Part shown: positions 14,738-23,833 of the stretch, one piece after another
How positions within the stretch are numbered: position 1 is the stretch's first letter
Layout of the letters: each line of letters starts with the position of its first letter
Source of the DNA: an uncultured Paraprevotella sp.
GTDB taxonomy: Bacteria; Bacteroidota; Bacteroidia; Bacteroidales; Bacteroidaceae
Length of the DNA stretch: 64,000 nt
Direction of reading: 5' to 3'
NCBI GenBank assembly: GCA_910586505.1
Contig: CAJUGV010000005.1
Span: 62,001-126,000, forward strand
Program-made: the position numbers and the translations under genes
The notes under the pieces: generated by a model
Told to the model about the DNA's origin: nothing
The model's input: the letters and a program-made list of their open reading frames with translations, nothing else
The model's database searches: none

Positions 14738-17296
14738 TTAGAGTTTTCTTATTTTTATACCGGCCAGGTGACATGCGCCCTGCAAGGTGCTGAATTCAAT
14801 GTCGATCCGGTGGCCCGTATTTCTGGCAATGTAGCGGCGGCGAAATGCCTGACGGTAACGGTTGCCGTCGGCCGGGGAGAAGTCGCTTTCCACTTTTTGT
14901 CCGCAGATAGTGATGTCAAACCGGTTGTCGGCAGAGGCTTGGCCGCCGTCGCTGCGTCCCAGCAGATTGGCCAGTTGCGGCCGGTTGCGGCTTACATCGG
15001 CCATGAGTAGTTCCACTTCGTAGGTTCCGGACGGCGCATCAATGCGGTAGGCGTTGAGATTCTCGCGCCATGTCTGGTAAACAGGGCCGTCTGCTGTGTT
15101 TTCAATTTCAGAGGTGGTGTGGCGTTCCGTGCCTCCTTCATACCCCCATCCCCCTTCGTGATAGGGTCGGTCGGCCATCCATGTGAGATTGCTGATGTCG
15201 GATGTGAACGTGCAGTTGCTTCCTACGTTGATGGCCAGTTCGTCTCCTTTGGTCAGGTCGGGCATAGGATTTACGGTCAGCAGCATAACGTCTTCTACAG
15301 TCTGTCCGTTCCTGCGCCCGATGGCGCGAAGGGCGGATGTGCCGTAGGGCAATGTCACATTGAATGTCGTATGGCAGTTGGCGGGGCGCTGCCGTCCGGC
15401 AGATGTTCCGTTAATGATCAGTTCCACCTCCTCCAGATTCGTGTAGATTTTGACGGGGTGTTTTTCTTCTTTGCTTCCCGTCCGTGTGACACGGTCACGG
15501 CTGGCAATGTGCAATACCGAAATGTCTTTGCGCCACATGGCCTTGAAATAGTAGGCCACGTCCTTAGGGGTGCGGTCGTTGTAGAACAGCCCTTTGTTGT
15601 TCACTCTCGGCATGGACTCCTGGCGTGCGGCTACGTTGAAGTCGATGAAATTCCAGTAGGCGCATCCGCTGATGTATTCCGCCTCTTCGATAAAAGGCAG
15701 ATAATGTTCAATATAGGTTTGTTGATACTCGATGCTGAAATCAAAGGCTTTTGCATGGTCTGAATGCAGGCGGCGGTCCGACCCTGCACCCCATTCGCTG
15801 ATGATGACAGGGTGGTGGGGATAGCGTGCATGCTGGTCTTCCATCCATAGGTTGAAGTCGTTCAGTTCGCCCACATACCATCCGTGATAGAGGTTCCATC
15901 CGGCCACATCCTCCAGATCCAGTCCGATTTCATTGTAGAGGTTGGTCATGTTGAAAGCCATCACGCTGACGCGATACGGGTCTTCTTCGTGCAACTTCTT
16001 TTCAAGGCGCCGGGCCAGTCTGACGGTGCGCTCCTTGCAGGCCGGCCATTCCGGGCGGTCGGGGCCGGGTGCGGTGAGCAGGATCTCGTTCATGTAGCCC
16101 CATGCTATGATGCTGGGGTGGTTGTAATGCTGGCGAATCATTTCCGTCAGGTTCGTTTCGCAGTTGTCGTCATATCCCGGAGTGTCGGGTACGATATTGA
16201 TGACGGGAATCTCTTCCCAGGCCAGCAGGCCGGCTTCGTCGCAGGCTTCCAGCAGGGCGTCATCCTGCGGATAATGTGAGATGCGGATGAAATTGCATCC
16301 TATTTCCTTGATGAGGCGGATGTCTCTCCGGTGCGCCTCGTCGTCGAGAGCCACACCGACGGGGGCCTGGTCCTGGTGGCGGTTGACGCCCCGCAGTTTG
16401 TATGGTTTCCCGTTCAGGCTGAAACCTTTCCCGCCGTCGAAGCCAAACCATCGGAATCCGGTTTTGTGCGTAACACGGTCCAGTTCTTCGCCGGTTTTGG
16501 GGTTACGCAGTATGGTGATAATTTCGTAGAGCTGCGGTTCTTCGGGACACCACAATTGCGGACGGTTTATAGTGGTGGTTTTCTTGATGGTTTCGGTCTT
16601 TCCCCCGTCGACGGTGAGCCGCTGTTTCAGCGTCTGTTGCAGCCGGCCTTGCGGGTCGTATATCAGGTGCACGGTTTCGAGGTTGGCTTTCTGTGCCGCA
16701 TCGTTTGTGATTTCGCTGCGCACTTCGAGGGTTGCTGTTTTTTCGTCTACATGCGGCGTACTGATGAATACTCCGTCCGAACCGTGGTTGAGGAGATTGA
16801 AGTGCTGTTCGGCCGTAGTGATGAACCATACGTCGCGATAGATGCCTCCCCAGAACGTGAAGTCGGCCGAGATGGGAGTGATGTCTTTCCGGCTGTTGTC
16901 TACGGTGATGTCTATGCTGTTCTCTGGTCTGACGTAAGGGGTCACGTCAAATGTGAAAGCGCTGTATCCTCCGTTGTGACTGCCGATGTGGTGCCCGTTG
17001 AAGCGGACTTCCGCCGCTTTGCTTGCCGCATCTATTTTCAGGAAGCAGCGTTTGCCTTGCGGCAATTCCGGCCATGCGAATTCTTTCCGGTAGGAAGCCT
17101 TTCCCATGTAGTAGTTCATGGTTGTATAGGCATCCTGATTATAGGTATGGGGCAGGTTGACGGATTGCCACTTTTCCGTGCCCGCTTTCTTGAAAAGCCA
17201 GCCGTCGTTGATGGTTTTCAGGCTGCGTTGCGCCATGCTGCCGGTGATAGCGATAAACGACCACATAATGGTTAGAGAAATGTTGCGTGCTTTCAT
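14738..17296 (-). CDS. Secreted glycoside hydrolase family 2 enzyme, probable beta-galactosidase
   Basis: This 852-residue GH2 enzyme has a signal peptide (ends at SMAQ), an N-terminal jelly-roll sugar-binding domain, an immunoglobulin-like domain, a TIM barrel and a C-terminal malectin-like region (about residues 680-850, with DEFAINVG-like GDELAINVGSNC). The acid/base glutamate is E404 in AWGYMNEI and the nucleophile is E501 in ISEWGAGSD. GH2 includes beta-galactosidases, glucuronidases and mannosidases; the most likely activity is beta-galactosidase, but specificity cannot be read with certainty. It is divergent from a GH110 alpha-1,3-galactosidase with about 160 bases between the starts, suggesting the two act in turn on the same galactose-capped glycans. 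Confidence 0.85.
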   Translation of the reverse strand: MKARNISLTIMWSFIAITGSMAQRSLKTINDGWLFKKAGTEKWQSVNLPHTYNQDAYTTMNYYMGKASYRKEFAWPELPQGKRCFLKIDAASKAAEVRFNGHHIGSHNGGYSAFTFDVTPYVRPENSIDITVDNSRKDITPISADFTFWGGIYRDVWFITTAEQHFNLLNHGSDGVFISTPHVDEKTATLEVRSEITNDAAQKANLETVHLIYDPQGRLQQTLKQRLTVDGGKTETIKKTTTINRPQLWCPEEPQLYEIITILRNPKTGEELDRVTHKTGFRWFGFDGGKGFSLNGKPYKLRGVNRHQDQAPVGVALDDEAHRRDIRLIKEIGCNFIRISHYPQDDALLEACDEAGLLAWEEIPVINIVPDTPGYDDNCETNLTEMIRQHYNHPSIIAWGYMNEILLTAPGPDRPEWPACKERTVRLARRLEKKLHEEDPYRVSVMAFNMTNLYNEIGLDLEDVAGWNLYHGWYVGELNDFNLWMEDQHARYPHHPVIISEWGAGSDRRLHSDHAKAFDFSIEYQQTYIEHYLPFIEEAEYISGCAYWNFIDFNVAARQESMPRVNNKGLFYNDRTPKDVAYYFKAMWRKDISVLHIASRDRVTRTGSKEEKHPVKIYTNLEEVELIINGTSAGRQRPANCHTTFNVTLPYGTSALRAIGRRNGQTVEDVMLLTVNPMPDLTKGDELAINVGSNCTFTSDISNLTWMADRPYHEGGWGYEGGTERHTTSEIENTADGPVYQTWRENLNAYRIDAPSGTYEVELLMADVSRNRPQLANLLGRSDGGQASADNRFDITICGQKVESDFSPADGNRYRQAFRRRYIARNTGHRIDIEFSTLQGACHLAGIKIRKL

Positions 17297-17333
17297 GCTA
17301 TGAAAAGAATCAGGTTAATATGTAAGTTTTACG

Positions 17334-17341
17334 CAAAGATA
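17334..17341 (-). promoter_or_regulatory. Putative GH2 promoter element
   Basis: The minus strand reads TATCTTTG, 38 bases upstream of the GH2 start. No matching upstream TTTG was found. Confidence 0.45.
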
Positions 17342-17418
17342 CGGATTTTAAGAGGACTATTGCGCTAAACGTATTGTTTTTTGCAGCATTTCGACAGGAA
17401 AAGTAGTATGAAACGTCT

Positions 17419-17426
17419 TAATTTTG
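17419..17426 (+). promoter_or_regulatory. Putative GH110 promoter element
   Basis: TAATTTTG matches TAnnTTTG. A start of transcription about 7 bases further on would leave almost no leader for the ATG at 17439 but about 24 bases for the ATG at 17457, so it also bears on the start choice. Confidence 0.5.
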
Positions 17427-17456
17427 TAGGTAATTCTAATGGAAAATACGGATGAT

Positions 17457-19166
17457 ATGAAAAAGCTTCTGACTACTTTGGGAATGTTTTGCTGTGGGCT
17501 TATACTGCGTGCGGCGGCGGTGATAGATGTGCCGGTACCGGCTGGCGATGCCACTCCGGTATTGAGGCGGGCCATAGAACAGGCTTCCGCCTGTAAGGGG
17601 CGTCCTGTGACCCTCCGGCTGCAACCGGGAGATTATCATGTGTACCGTACGTCGGCCTCCCGGTTTCTGTATTACATTTCCAATACCGCTTCGGCTGAGG
17701 AGAATCCTGATCCAGCCAAACATATCGGGATATGGTTCAGAAATATGAAGAATATTACGCTGGATGGATGCGGGGCCCGCCTGGTCACGCATGGCGAGAT
17801 GACGCCTTTTGTTATTGACGGATGTGAGAATGTCGTATTGAAGAACTTCTCGCTGGCGGCCGCTGATCCGTCGGTGCCTGAGATGACAGTAGTGGCTGCT
17901 GACGAGCATTCCATTACGGCACGGGTGACGGCCGGTTCCTCGTATGAAATTGAAGGGGGCCGGTTCTATTGGAAAGGAGAGGGATGGCGCTTTGGTGGGG
18001 GAATCGCTCAGGTATTCTGGCCGCAAACCAATGTGACCAACCGCTGCGATTCTCCTCTTACCGGGGTGACGGAAGCCGTGGAACTGGAGGAAGGACTGGT
18101 ATGTTTCAAATACGCCCATACGCCGGGATTCAAGGTGGGTGAGGTGTATCAGATGCGTCATTCCATACGTAACGAGGCGTGCGGTTTCATACATCGGAGC
18201 AAGAACGTGAAACTGGAAAATGTAAAGTTACATTTTCTGGGTAACTTCGGGATTGTGGGGCAGTATTCGGAGAATCTTACCTACGACGGATTGTATTGCG
18301 CTCCGGAGTGGGGATCGGGGCGTACCTGTGCCGGTTTTGCCGACTTTGTGCAAATGTCGGGCTGTAAAGGCAGGATACGCATACTTAATTCTTATTTCGA
18401 AGGAGCTCACGATGATCCCATTAATGTGCACGGCACCCATCTGAAAGTAGTGGGACACATGTCGGAGCGGCAGGTCAAGGTGCGCTTCATGCATGGCCAG
18501 TCTTACGGATTCGAGGCCTTTTTTAAAGGTGATGAAGTGGAATTTGTCGATGCGCATTCGTTACGTTGTCTGCAACCGGCAAAAATAAAGGCTGTGGAAC
18601 GGATTGATGATTATGAGATACTGCTTACGCTGGACCGTGCGGTGTCGGATGATGTGAAAGCAGCAGCTGATGTGTCGGTGGAGAATATAACCTGGACGCC
18701 GGAAGTGGAGATTCGCCATAATTATTTTGCGAGAATCCCTACCCGTGGCATCTTGGTGACTACGCGGCGTAAGGTGCTGATAGAAGAGAATGTATTCTAT
18801 CGTTTGCCGATGAGTGCCGTGCTGGTTTCCGACGATGCCCGCAGTTGGTATGAGTCCGGTCCGGTACGTGATGTGACCATCCGTAAAAACCTGTTTGTAG
18901 AATGCGGCTCGCCAGTTGTTGCGGTGATGCCGGAGAACGACCGTTATGAAGGGGCCGTTCACCGGAATGTGTGTATAGAATCCAATCGCTTTATGATAAG
19001 AGGAGGCGAAGCAGTGGGAGTACGGGCTACAGACGGGCTGGTCATCCGGAATAATTATATATCGGCTCCTGTGTCGTGCGGCACCTCGCCGGAAGTCTTT
19101 TTCCGAATGGAAAACTGTCATGATGTGACAGTGGAAGGGAACCGATGCGGGCAGCCTGTCCGTTAA
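17457..19166 (+). CDS. glaB: GH110 alpha-1,3-galactosidase
   Basis: This protein of about 569 residues is a right-handed parallel beta-helix enzyme of family GH110, which removes terminal alpha-1,3-linked galactose as found in blood group B antigen and linear alpha-Gal epitopes. The signal peptide (MKKLLTTLGMFCCGLILRAAA) is clear from ATG 17457; the in-frame ATG at 17439 would add six polar residues before it and lies too close to the promoter. The conserved GH110 stretch FEGAHDDPINVHGTHL is present, as is ESNRFMIRGGEAV among the helix rungs. Length equals known GlaA/GlaB enzymes. GlaB-type, acting on both branched and linear substrates, is my tentative subgroup. Its end overlaps that of tspO by 4 bases. 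Confidence 0.88.
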   Translation: MKKLLTTLGMFCCGLILRAAAVIDVPVPAGDATPVLRRAIEQASACKGRPVTLRLQPGDYHVYRTSASRFLYYISNTASAEENPDPAKHIGIWFRNMKNITLDGCGARLVTHGEMTPFVIDGCENVVLKNFSLAAADPSVPEMTVVAADEHSITARVTAGSSYEIEGGRFYWKGEGWRFGGGIAQVFWPQTNVTNRCDSPLTGVTEAVELEEGLVCFKYAHTPGFKVGEVYQMRHSIRNEACGFIHRSKNVKLENVKLHFLGNFGIVGQYSENLTYDGLYCAPEWGSGRTCAGFADFVQMSGCKGRIRILNSYFEGAHDDPINVHGTHLKVVGHMSERQVKVRFMHGQSYGFEAFFKGDEVEFVDAHSLRCLQPAKIKAVERIDDYEILLTLDRAVSDDVKAAADVSVENITWTPEVEIRHNYFARIPTRGILVTTRRKVLIEENVFYRLPMSAVLVSDDARSWYESGPVRDVTIRKNLFVECGSPVVAVMPENDRYEGAVHRNVCIESNRFMIRGGEAVGVRATDGLVIRNNYISAPVSCGTSPEVFFRMENCHDVTVEGNRCGQPVR

Positions 19167-19621
19167 TTGTAGATGTAAATATAGGCATTCAGGTATGTGG
19201 CCCACAGTATCCACAGGGCGTAGGGAATGAAGCAGGCGGCTGCGATCTTGTCTTTGCTGAAGGTGATGAAGATGTAGTCCAGCACTACGGCGTCAAGTGT
19301 AAGGATTATGCCTAAGCCCAAGAGCGGTTCGCGGAGATAGAAGAACGCGATACTCCAACAGAAATTCAGTGCCAGTTGTAGCCACCATTCCCGAACAGAT
19401 GTTTTCAAATTCTTCTTCCGGATGCGTCCCAGTGATGTGCCGATCAGGATGTAGAGTGCGGTCCATACGATGGGAAACACGTGGTTGGGAGGCGTGAGTA
19501 AGGGTTTCTTCAGAAAGGGATACCATTCGGCGAGCGCGCTTGTTTGGAGGCGTGAGGCGATGAGGCCGCTCAGGAGGCAGAGGGCGATGGGCCATAGGTA
19601 TTGTGTCAATCGTTTCATCAT
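19163..19621 (-). CDS. tspO: TspO/MBR family protein
   Basis: This 152-residue five-helix membrane protein belongs to the tryptophan-rich sensory protein/benzodiazepine-receptor family, which binds porphyrins and other tetrapyrroles. Helices cover about residues 8-24, 45-65, 78-98, 101-122 and 130-150. The motifs WYPFLKKPLLTPPNHVFPIVWTALY (N-terminal half) and ALNFCWSIAFF are characteristic. The in vivo ligand in Bacteroides is unknown. It is convergent with the GH110 gene, with the stops overlapping by 4 bases. Confidence 0.92.
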   Translation of the reverse strand: MMKRLTQYLWPIALCLLSGLIASRLQTSALAEWYPFLKKPLLTPPNHVFPIVWTALYILIGTSLGRIRKKNLKTSVREWWLQLALNFCWSIAFFYLREPLLGLGIILTLDAVVLDYIFITFSKDKIAAACFIPYALWILWATYLNAYIYIYN

Positions 19622-19686
19622 GATGGGTTATGGGGGTTAAAATAAAAATGGCTGATGCCGTGTGAGAAGCATTGTGGGTAATATTG

Positions 19687-19742
19687 AAAACCATTCGTTC
19701 CTCTGTCGCGTAGTATTGGCGGAGGGAGAAACGAATGGTTTT
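19687..19742 (-). terminator. Terminator of the pst operon
   Basis: AAAACCATTCGTT (19687-19699) pairs perfectly with AACGAATGGTTTT (19730-19742). On the minus strand the stem ends in TTTT. It lies 70 bases past the last gene of the pst unit. Confidence 0.75.
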
Positions 19743-19811
19743 TATATTTGACAGCCCGTACAGAGGGAAGCCGACCTTTCGTCAAACTATATGTCCGTCA
19801 TCTAATCAGGC

Positions 19812-21062
19812 TTAATGGGAAGACTTTCCTTTCAGGGACAGTCGCAGTGAAGAGGGAATGACGGACAGTGTCAGATAGCCGAATGCACCCGCGTCTACTT
19901 GTGTGTTTTTTGCAGCACGTGATGCGTCAGTCATCATATACACCGAAGCGCCGGCCTCCAGTGAGCACCATTTCTTAAAGGGATAAGTGACTGTGATATC
20001 CAATTCGTCGCCCAAATGTTTACCGGTTCCCGATACTGTTTCCGATGCGGAATGGAAAGCATGCACGTCAACGGTGTAGGACAGTGTCTTGCCTTTGCCC
20101 GAAACGCCCAGGTAGGCATCTCCGAGTCCGCGGATGGAATTGAGGTCTTCCAGCCAGAAATCCATGTAGCCACCGAAATTGTGTGCCGAGCCGTAGAGCC
20201 AGGTGAAGCCCTTATGTCCGTTTTGCGCCTTGCTGTAATGGTCGTAGCCGGCTTTCAGGTTTACATGTTTTGAGATTTTGTATGCTGCCGAGCCTGCTAA
20301 CAGAAAGCCGCCTTCCTTATTGTCGGCATAGTCTTTTCCGAACTGGCCGTAAGCGGACAGCCGTGTGGAGAACCGTTTTTTCTTGAAATCGACCTGTCCT
20401 CCGTAAGTGGAACGGTGGCGGGTTTTCTTGTCTTCTCCCAGCAGTCCTTCGTTCAGGTATAGTACGGAGAAACCGAAGTGAGGTTTTACATCATAGTGCA
20501 ACCAGCCGTAGAACATGGAACGATACCATTTGTTTGAGGCTAGGTGGTAGACGTCTGTTTTGTAGAACTCCTGATTCTTGTCATCGTTGTTGAATGCACC
20601 GCCGGCATGAATGTTCAGATGATGGTGCTTGAATGACAGAATGGCGGCATCATGTGACGAACCGGCATTTCCCCATTTGGGAGACGACAGAATACGCCCT
20701 TCGTCATATTTGAGTTCCTGACGTCCGCCTTTGAAGGCAAAACCTTTGCCCAGTTTGATGTTGGCGTATGATTCATAGACCACCACAGAGTTGTTCGAAG
20801 AACTTCTGTCAGACTCTCCCCACATGCCACTGTTCTGCAAAGTTACCTTGACATCGATAAAGGAATGCGTGAAGTCGGCTTTTAACCGTGTCCGGTTGAA
20901 GAGAACGCCACCGGCACCGCCTTGATCTCCGAACTTACCCTTATATCCTCTTCCCACTTCGCCTCTGTTTCTTTGTTCCACACCGATGGAGAAGTCTTGT
21001 GCATAGGCGCTCAGCGTGGTGAAACACAGAACCGAGAGTACTGTTTTAAATTTGGATGACAT
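19812..21062 (-). CDS. Outer-membrane beta-barrel protein, possible phosphate porin
   Basis: This 416-residue protein has a signal peptide (MSSKFKTVLSVLCFTTLSAYAQ) and a long series of alternating amphipathic strands, for example FNRTRLKADFTHSFIDVKVTLQNSG and FAFKGGRQELKYDEGRIL, resembling the alginate-export/porin barrel superfamily. It ends in LRLSLKGKSSH rather than the usual aromatic residue. It begins 3 bases after the pstS stop, so it is the last gene of the phosphate operon. By analogy with the Pseudomonas phosphate porins OprP/OprO this suggests a phosphate-entry channel, but that is inference from position; sequence alone only shows a barrel. Confidence 0.7.
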   Translation of the reverse strand: MSSKFKTVLSVLCFTTLSAYAQDFSIGVEQRNRGEVGRGYKGKFGDQGGAGGVLFNRTRLKADFTHSFIDVKVTLQNSGMWGESDRSSSNNSVVVYESYANIKLGKGFAFKGGRQELKYDEGRILSSPKWGNAGSSHDAAILSFKHHHLNIHAGGAFNNDDKNQEFYKTDVYHLASNKWYRSMFYGWLHYDVKPHFGFSVLYLNEGLLGEDKKTRHRSTYGGQVDFKKKRFSTRLSAYGQFGKDYADNKEGGFLLAGSAAYKISKHVNLKAGYDHYSKAQNGHKGFTWLYGSAHNFGGYMDFWLEDLNSIRGLGDAYLGVSGKGKTLSYTVDVHAFHSASETVSGTGKHLGDELDITVTYPFKKWCSLEAGASVYMMTDASRAAKNTQVDAGAFGYLTLSVIPSSLRLSLKGKSSH

Positions 21063-21064
21063 TT

Positions 21065-22021
21065 TTAGTTCAGTTTTTCCTGTTCGGTTTTCATTTGTTC
21101 TTCCGAGAGGGCTATATAACCTGTTTCGTTGGCGTATTGCTGTCCTTCCGTTACAATGAATTTCAGGAATTCAACTACCACTGGTCTTGTCGGTTTGCCT
21201 TTCGTTACCAGATATAAGTATCTTGCCGGAGGAGAGGGGAAGCGTCCTTCGTCAATGGCTTTAATGAGGTCGGCTGTGTTGTCGTAGAAGTCTTCTTCGG
21301 GGTCCACCTTTCCATTGCCGTTTACATCGATGGGCAGGATGGCCATTCCTTCATACGGTTTTTTTGTTTGCTGGTCGTAAGCATATGCTATGTTGTTGAA
21401 GCCTACGGAAATTTTGTCTTTCTGTACGGAGGCTGCCACACCGGGGTCTCCGAAAACGGCTGTCGCTTTCAGATTCTCCTGTTTGCGTCCCATCCAGGCT
21501 GCAAACGTTTCGGCTGCTCCGCAGGCATCGGAACGGGTGAAGACGTGTACGGAAGACTTGATGTCTTTGTCCAATAACTGTCCCCAGGTCTTGATTTCTT
21601 CATTCCAAAGTCGCATGGCTTTCTCTCTGGTGATACCTACAGTTTTGATGTCTTGCATATGAGGATTGGCGGCATTGATGGTAATGACCACGGCATCTTT
21701 TACCGTTGCAATGGCAAATGCGCCGTTCTTGAGCTCTTCCGGATAAACCTCACGTGACACCATGCCTATATCAACAGTACCGGACAGTGCGTCGGTCATA
21801 CCTTTTCCGGCTCCCCCTCCGGAAATGTCAATCTTTACATCTGGGTGAAGTTTTTTGAATTCTTCGGCCCATCTTACTGCCATCGGATAGAGGGCGAATG
21901 CACCTGACATCTGGATTTGTCCGGAAAGTCCGTCACCATTGGTTGTGGCCGATTCTTCTGTTTTACGGTTACCGCATGCAACGAGGAATAGCGTAGCAAG
22001 CATAAACAAACATTTTTTCAT
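21065..22021 (-). CDS. pstS: Phosphate-binding lipoprotein PstS
   Basis: This 318-residue periplasmic phosphate-binding component of the ABC importer starts with a lipoprotein signal (MKKCLFMLATLFLVACGN; lipobox LVAC). The phosphate-contact segments are visible: QMSGAFALYPMAVRW, SGGGAGKGMTDALSG and FTRSDACGAAETFA. It is tethered to the inner membrane or periplasmic face by lipid rather than free as in E. coli. It follows pstA by 11 bases and precedes the barrel gene by 3, so all are co-transcribed. Confidence 0.95.
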   Translation of the reverse strand: MKKCLFMLATLFLVACGNRKTEESATTNGDGLSGQIQMSGAFALYPMAVRWAEEFKKLHPDVKIDISGGGAGKGMTDALSGTVDIGMVSREVYPEELKNGAFAIATVKDAVVITINAANPHMQDIKTVGITREKAMRLWNEEIKTWGQLLDKDIKSSVHVFTRSDACGAAETFAAWMGRKQENLKATAVFGDPGVAASVQKDKISVGFNNIAYAYDQQTKKPYEGMAILPIDVNGNGKVDPEEDFYDNTADLIKAIDEGRFPSPPARYLYLVTKGKPTRPVVVEFLKFIVTEGQQYANETGYIALSEEQMKTEQEKLN

Positions 22022-22032
22022 ATCGTTTTGTT

Positions 22033-22881
22033 TTATCGTATTTTGTTTTTTGTCGATTTTACCGTGATGATGCGTCCTACTATACTCAGGAACAGTACGA
22101 TCAAGGTAAGAAGCAATGCTGCTGCATAAGCTTTTTCACGAACTTCTGGGATAGGACTGCTCAACTGAAAGAACACGGAAAGCGGAAGGGTGGCCACAGG
22201 ATCGCCCAATGATTCCGGAATGTTGTCTGTAAAGCCTGCGGTGAACAATACGCCGGCCGAATCGCCGATCGCACGCCCTATGGACAGCAAAGTGGCTGTA
22301 GCCACTCCGGAGAATATCTGGCGCAACACGACTTTGCATGCTTCCAGGCGCGTAGCTCCCAAGGAATAAACCGCATCGTACATGTCGCGGGATACCAGGC
22401 GGGCTACCTCATCCATCGAACGGACGAAGATGGGAATGATCAAAAGAGTGGTCACGATAACTCCACCCAACAACGAAGCCTTTAGACCGAGAAATATCAT
22501 GATGGTAAAGGCGAATGCTCCATATACGATGGATGGTATGCCATACAGTACATCACAGCACAGCCGGGCGAGATAGGCTATCTTGGAATTTTTTCCCAAA
22601 TATATGTTCAGATAGAATACGATGGGGATACTCAGGATGAGTCCCGATAGGGTGGATAAGCCTACAATAAGCAGGGAGCCTATGATTGCATTGAGGATGC
22701 CCCCGCTTTTTCCTAAATAAAAACCGCCGCCGGGCAGGCTGCTTACCATCTCCCATGTCAGTGACGGAATACCCGTCCATGCAATGACCAAGATGATACA
22801 AGCAAACAATCCTACGACTAAAGCGGTAGAAAGTATCATTAAAATGTTAGAGATGCGTTCTTCTATAAATTTCCATTTCAT
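22033..22881 (-). CDS. pstA: Phosphate ABC transporter permease PstA
   Basis: This 282-residue inner-membrane permease has six helices and the binding-protein-dependent transport motif (ALPGIPSIVYG-like CDVLYGIPSIVYGAFAF, then YDAVYSLGATRLEACKVVL, the EAA loop that docks on PstB). PstA features include FTDNIPESLGDPVATLPLSVF near the end. It pairs with PstC to form the channel. The gap to pstC is 33 bases. Confidence 0.95.
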   Translation of the reverse strand: MKWKFIEERISNILMILSTALVVGLFACIILVIAWTGIPSLTWEMVSSLPGGGFYLGKSGGILNAIIGSLLIVGLSTLSGLILSIPIVFYLNIYLGKNSKIAYLARLCCDVLYGIPSIVYGAFAFTIMIFLGLKASLLGGVIVTTLLIIPIFVRSMDEVARLVSRDMYDAVYSLGATRLEACKVVLRQIFSGVATATLLSIGRAIGDSAGVLFTAGFTDNIPESLGDPVATLPLSVFFQLSSPIPEVREKAYAAALLLTLIVLFLSIVGRIITVKSTKNKIR

Positions 22882-22914
22882 ATTTCTATAACTTAATCGA
22901 CCGGCGTTGTGCTG

Positions 22915-23832
22915 TTACAAATGGATCTTTTTTTCTATCCGCCACAGAATCATGCGAGCCAATACATTAAAAATAATAATGATGATGAACATGAGAAGGG
23001 CGGCGAACATTAAAGCGGATTCGTACATAGGCAACGATAACATTTCGCCGTAGTTGTTCGCGATCAAGGCGGGAAGGGGGTAAATGCTGTCAAATACCGA
23101 GCCGGGAATCCCGACAATATTTCCGCATACCATCAATACGGCCATTGTCTCGCCGAAAGCTTTGGAGACGGAAAGTACGACCGCGGCTCCTATGCCTGGG
23201 AACGATTTTCTCAGTACGACCATACGTGTGGTTTGCCATTCCGTAGCTCCCAATGCGGCTGACGCATCGCGTAGATCTTGCGGTATGGCCGAGAATAATT
23301 CGATAAAGAGACTGACCATCAGGGGGATGACCATGATGCCGAGCACGATGCTACTCGCTAACCATGTGTAGCCGCTTGTGTAATCGACAAAATGAGGCCC
23401 CAGTTTGTCTGCAATCCAAGGGACGACAATCAAAATACCCCATAAACCGTATACGACGGATGGTATTCCTGATAGAATATCCAGTATGGGGAAGAATACT
23501 CGTTGGGCCCACGGCTGAGTCTTTTCCGTAAGAAAAAGGGCTGTCAGTAGCGAAACGGGAAATGAGAACAATACCGCCAGTAGGGTGACGTAAATGGAAG
23601 ATACGATGAACGAGCGGAACCCAAATTGTCCGCTCATGGGATTCCATGCGACGTCAGTTATGAGTTTGAAGAATGAATGTTCGGAAAGTATGTTTTCCGA
23701 TTTAAGAAACAACCCGATACCCATGAGAGTGAGCAGGAACATCAAGAACCATGTCAAGGTTTTCATGGTATAACCGGCTAATCGGTCTTTCCAAAGTCGT
23801 TGTTCTATTCCGTATGTCTTTTTATTGTTCAT
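22915..23832 (-). CDS. pstC: Phosphate ABC transporter permease PstC
   Basis: This permease of about 305 residues has a long first cytoplasmic segment, six helices and the EAA loop DASAALGATEWQTTRMVV. The conserved ILSGIPSVVYGLWGI and SKAFGETMAVLMVCGN motifs identify PstC. I start at ATG 23832, one base after the pstB stop; an alternative GTG at 23847 would overlap pstB. The one-base spacing indicates coupling. Confidence 0.94.
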   Translation of the reverse strand: MNNKKTYGIEQRLWKDRLAGYTMKTLTWFLMFLLTLMGIGLFLKSENILSEHSFFKLITDVAWNPMSGQFGFRSFIVSSIYVTLLAVLFSFPVSLLTALFLTEKTQPWAQRVFFPILDILSGIPSVVYGLWGILIVVPWIADKLGPHFVDYTSGYTWLASSIVLGIMVIPLMVSLFIELFSAIPQDLRDASAALGATEWQTTRMVVLRKSFPGIGAAVVLSVSKAFGETMAVLMVCGNIVGIPGSVFDSIYPLPALIANNYGEMLSLPMYESALMFAALLMFIIIIIFNVLARMILWRIEKKIHL

Positions 23833-23833
23833 C

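Noticed and set aside
16331..17275. 314-residue open frame antisense to the GH2 gene
   Set aside because: Opposite-strand shadow of a well-supported enzyme gene.
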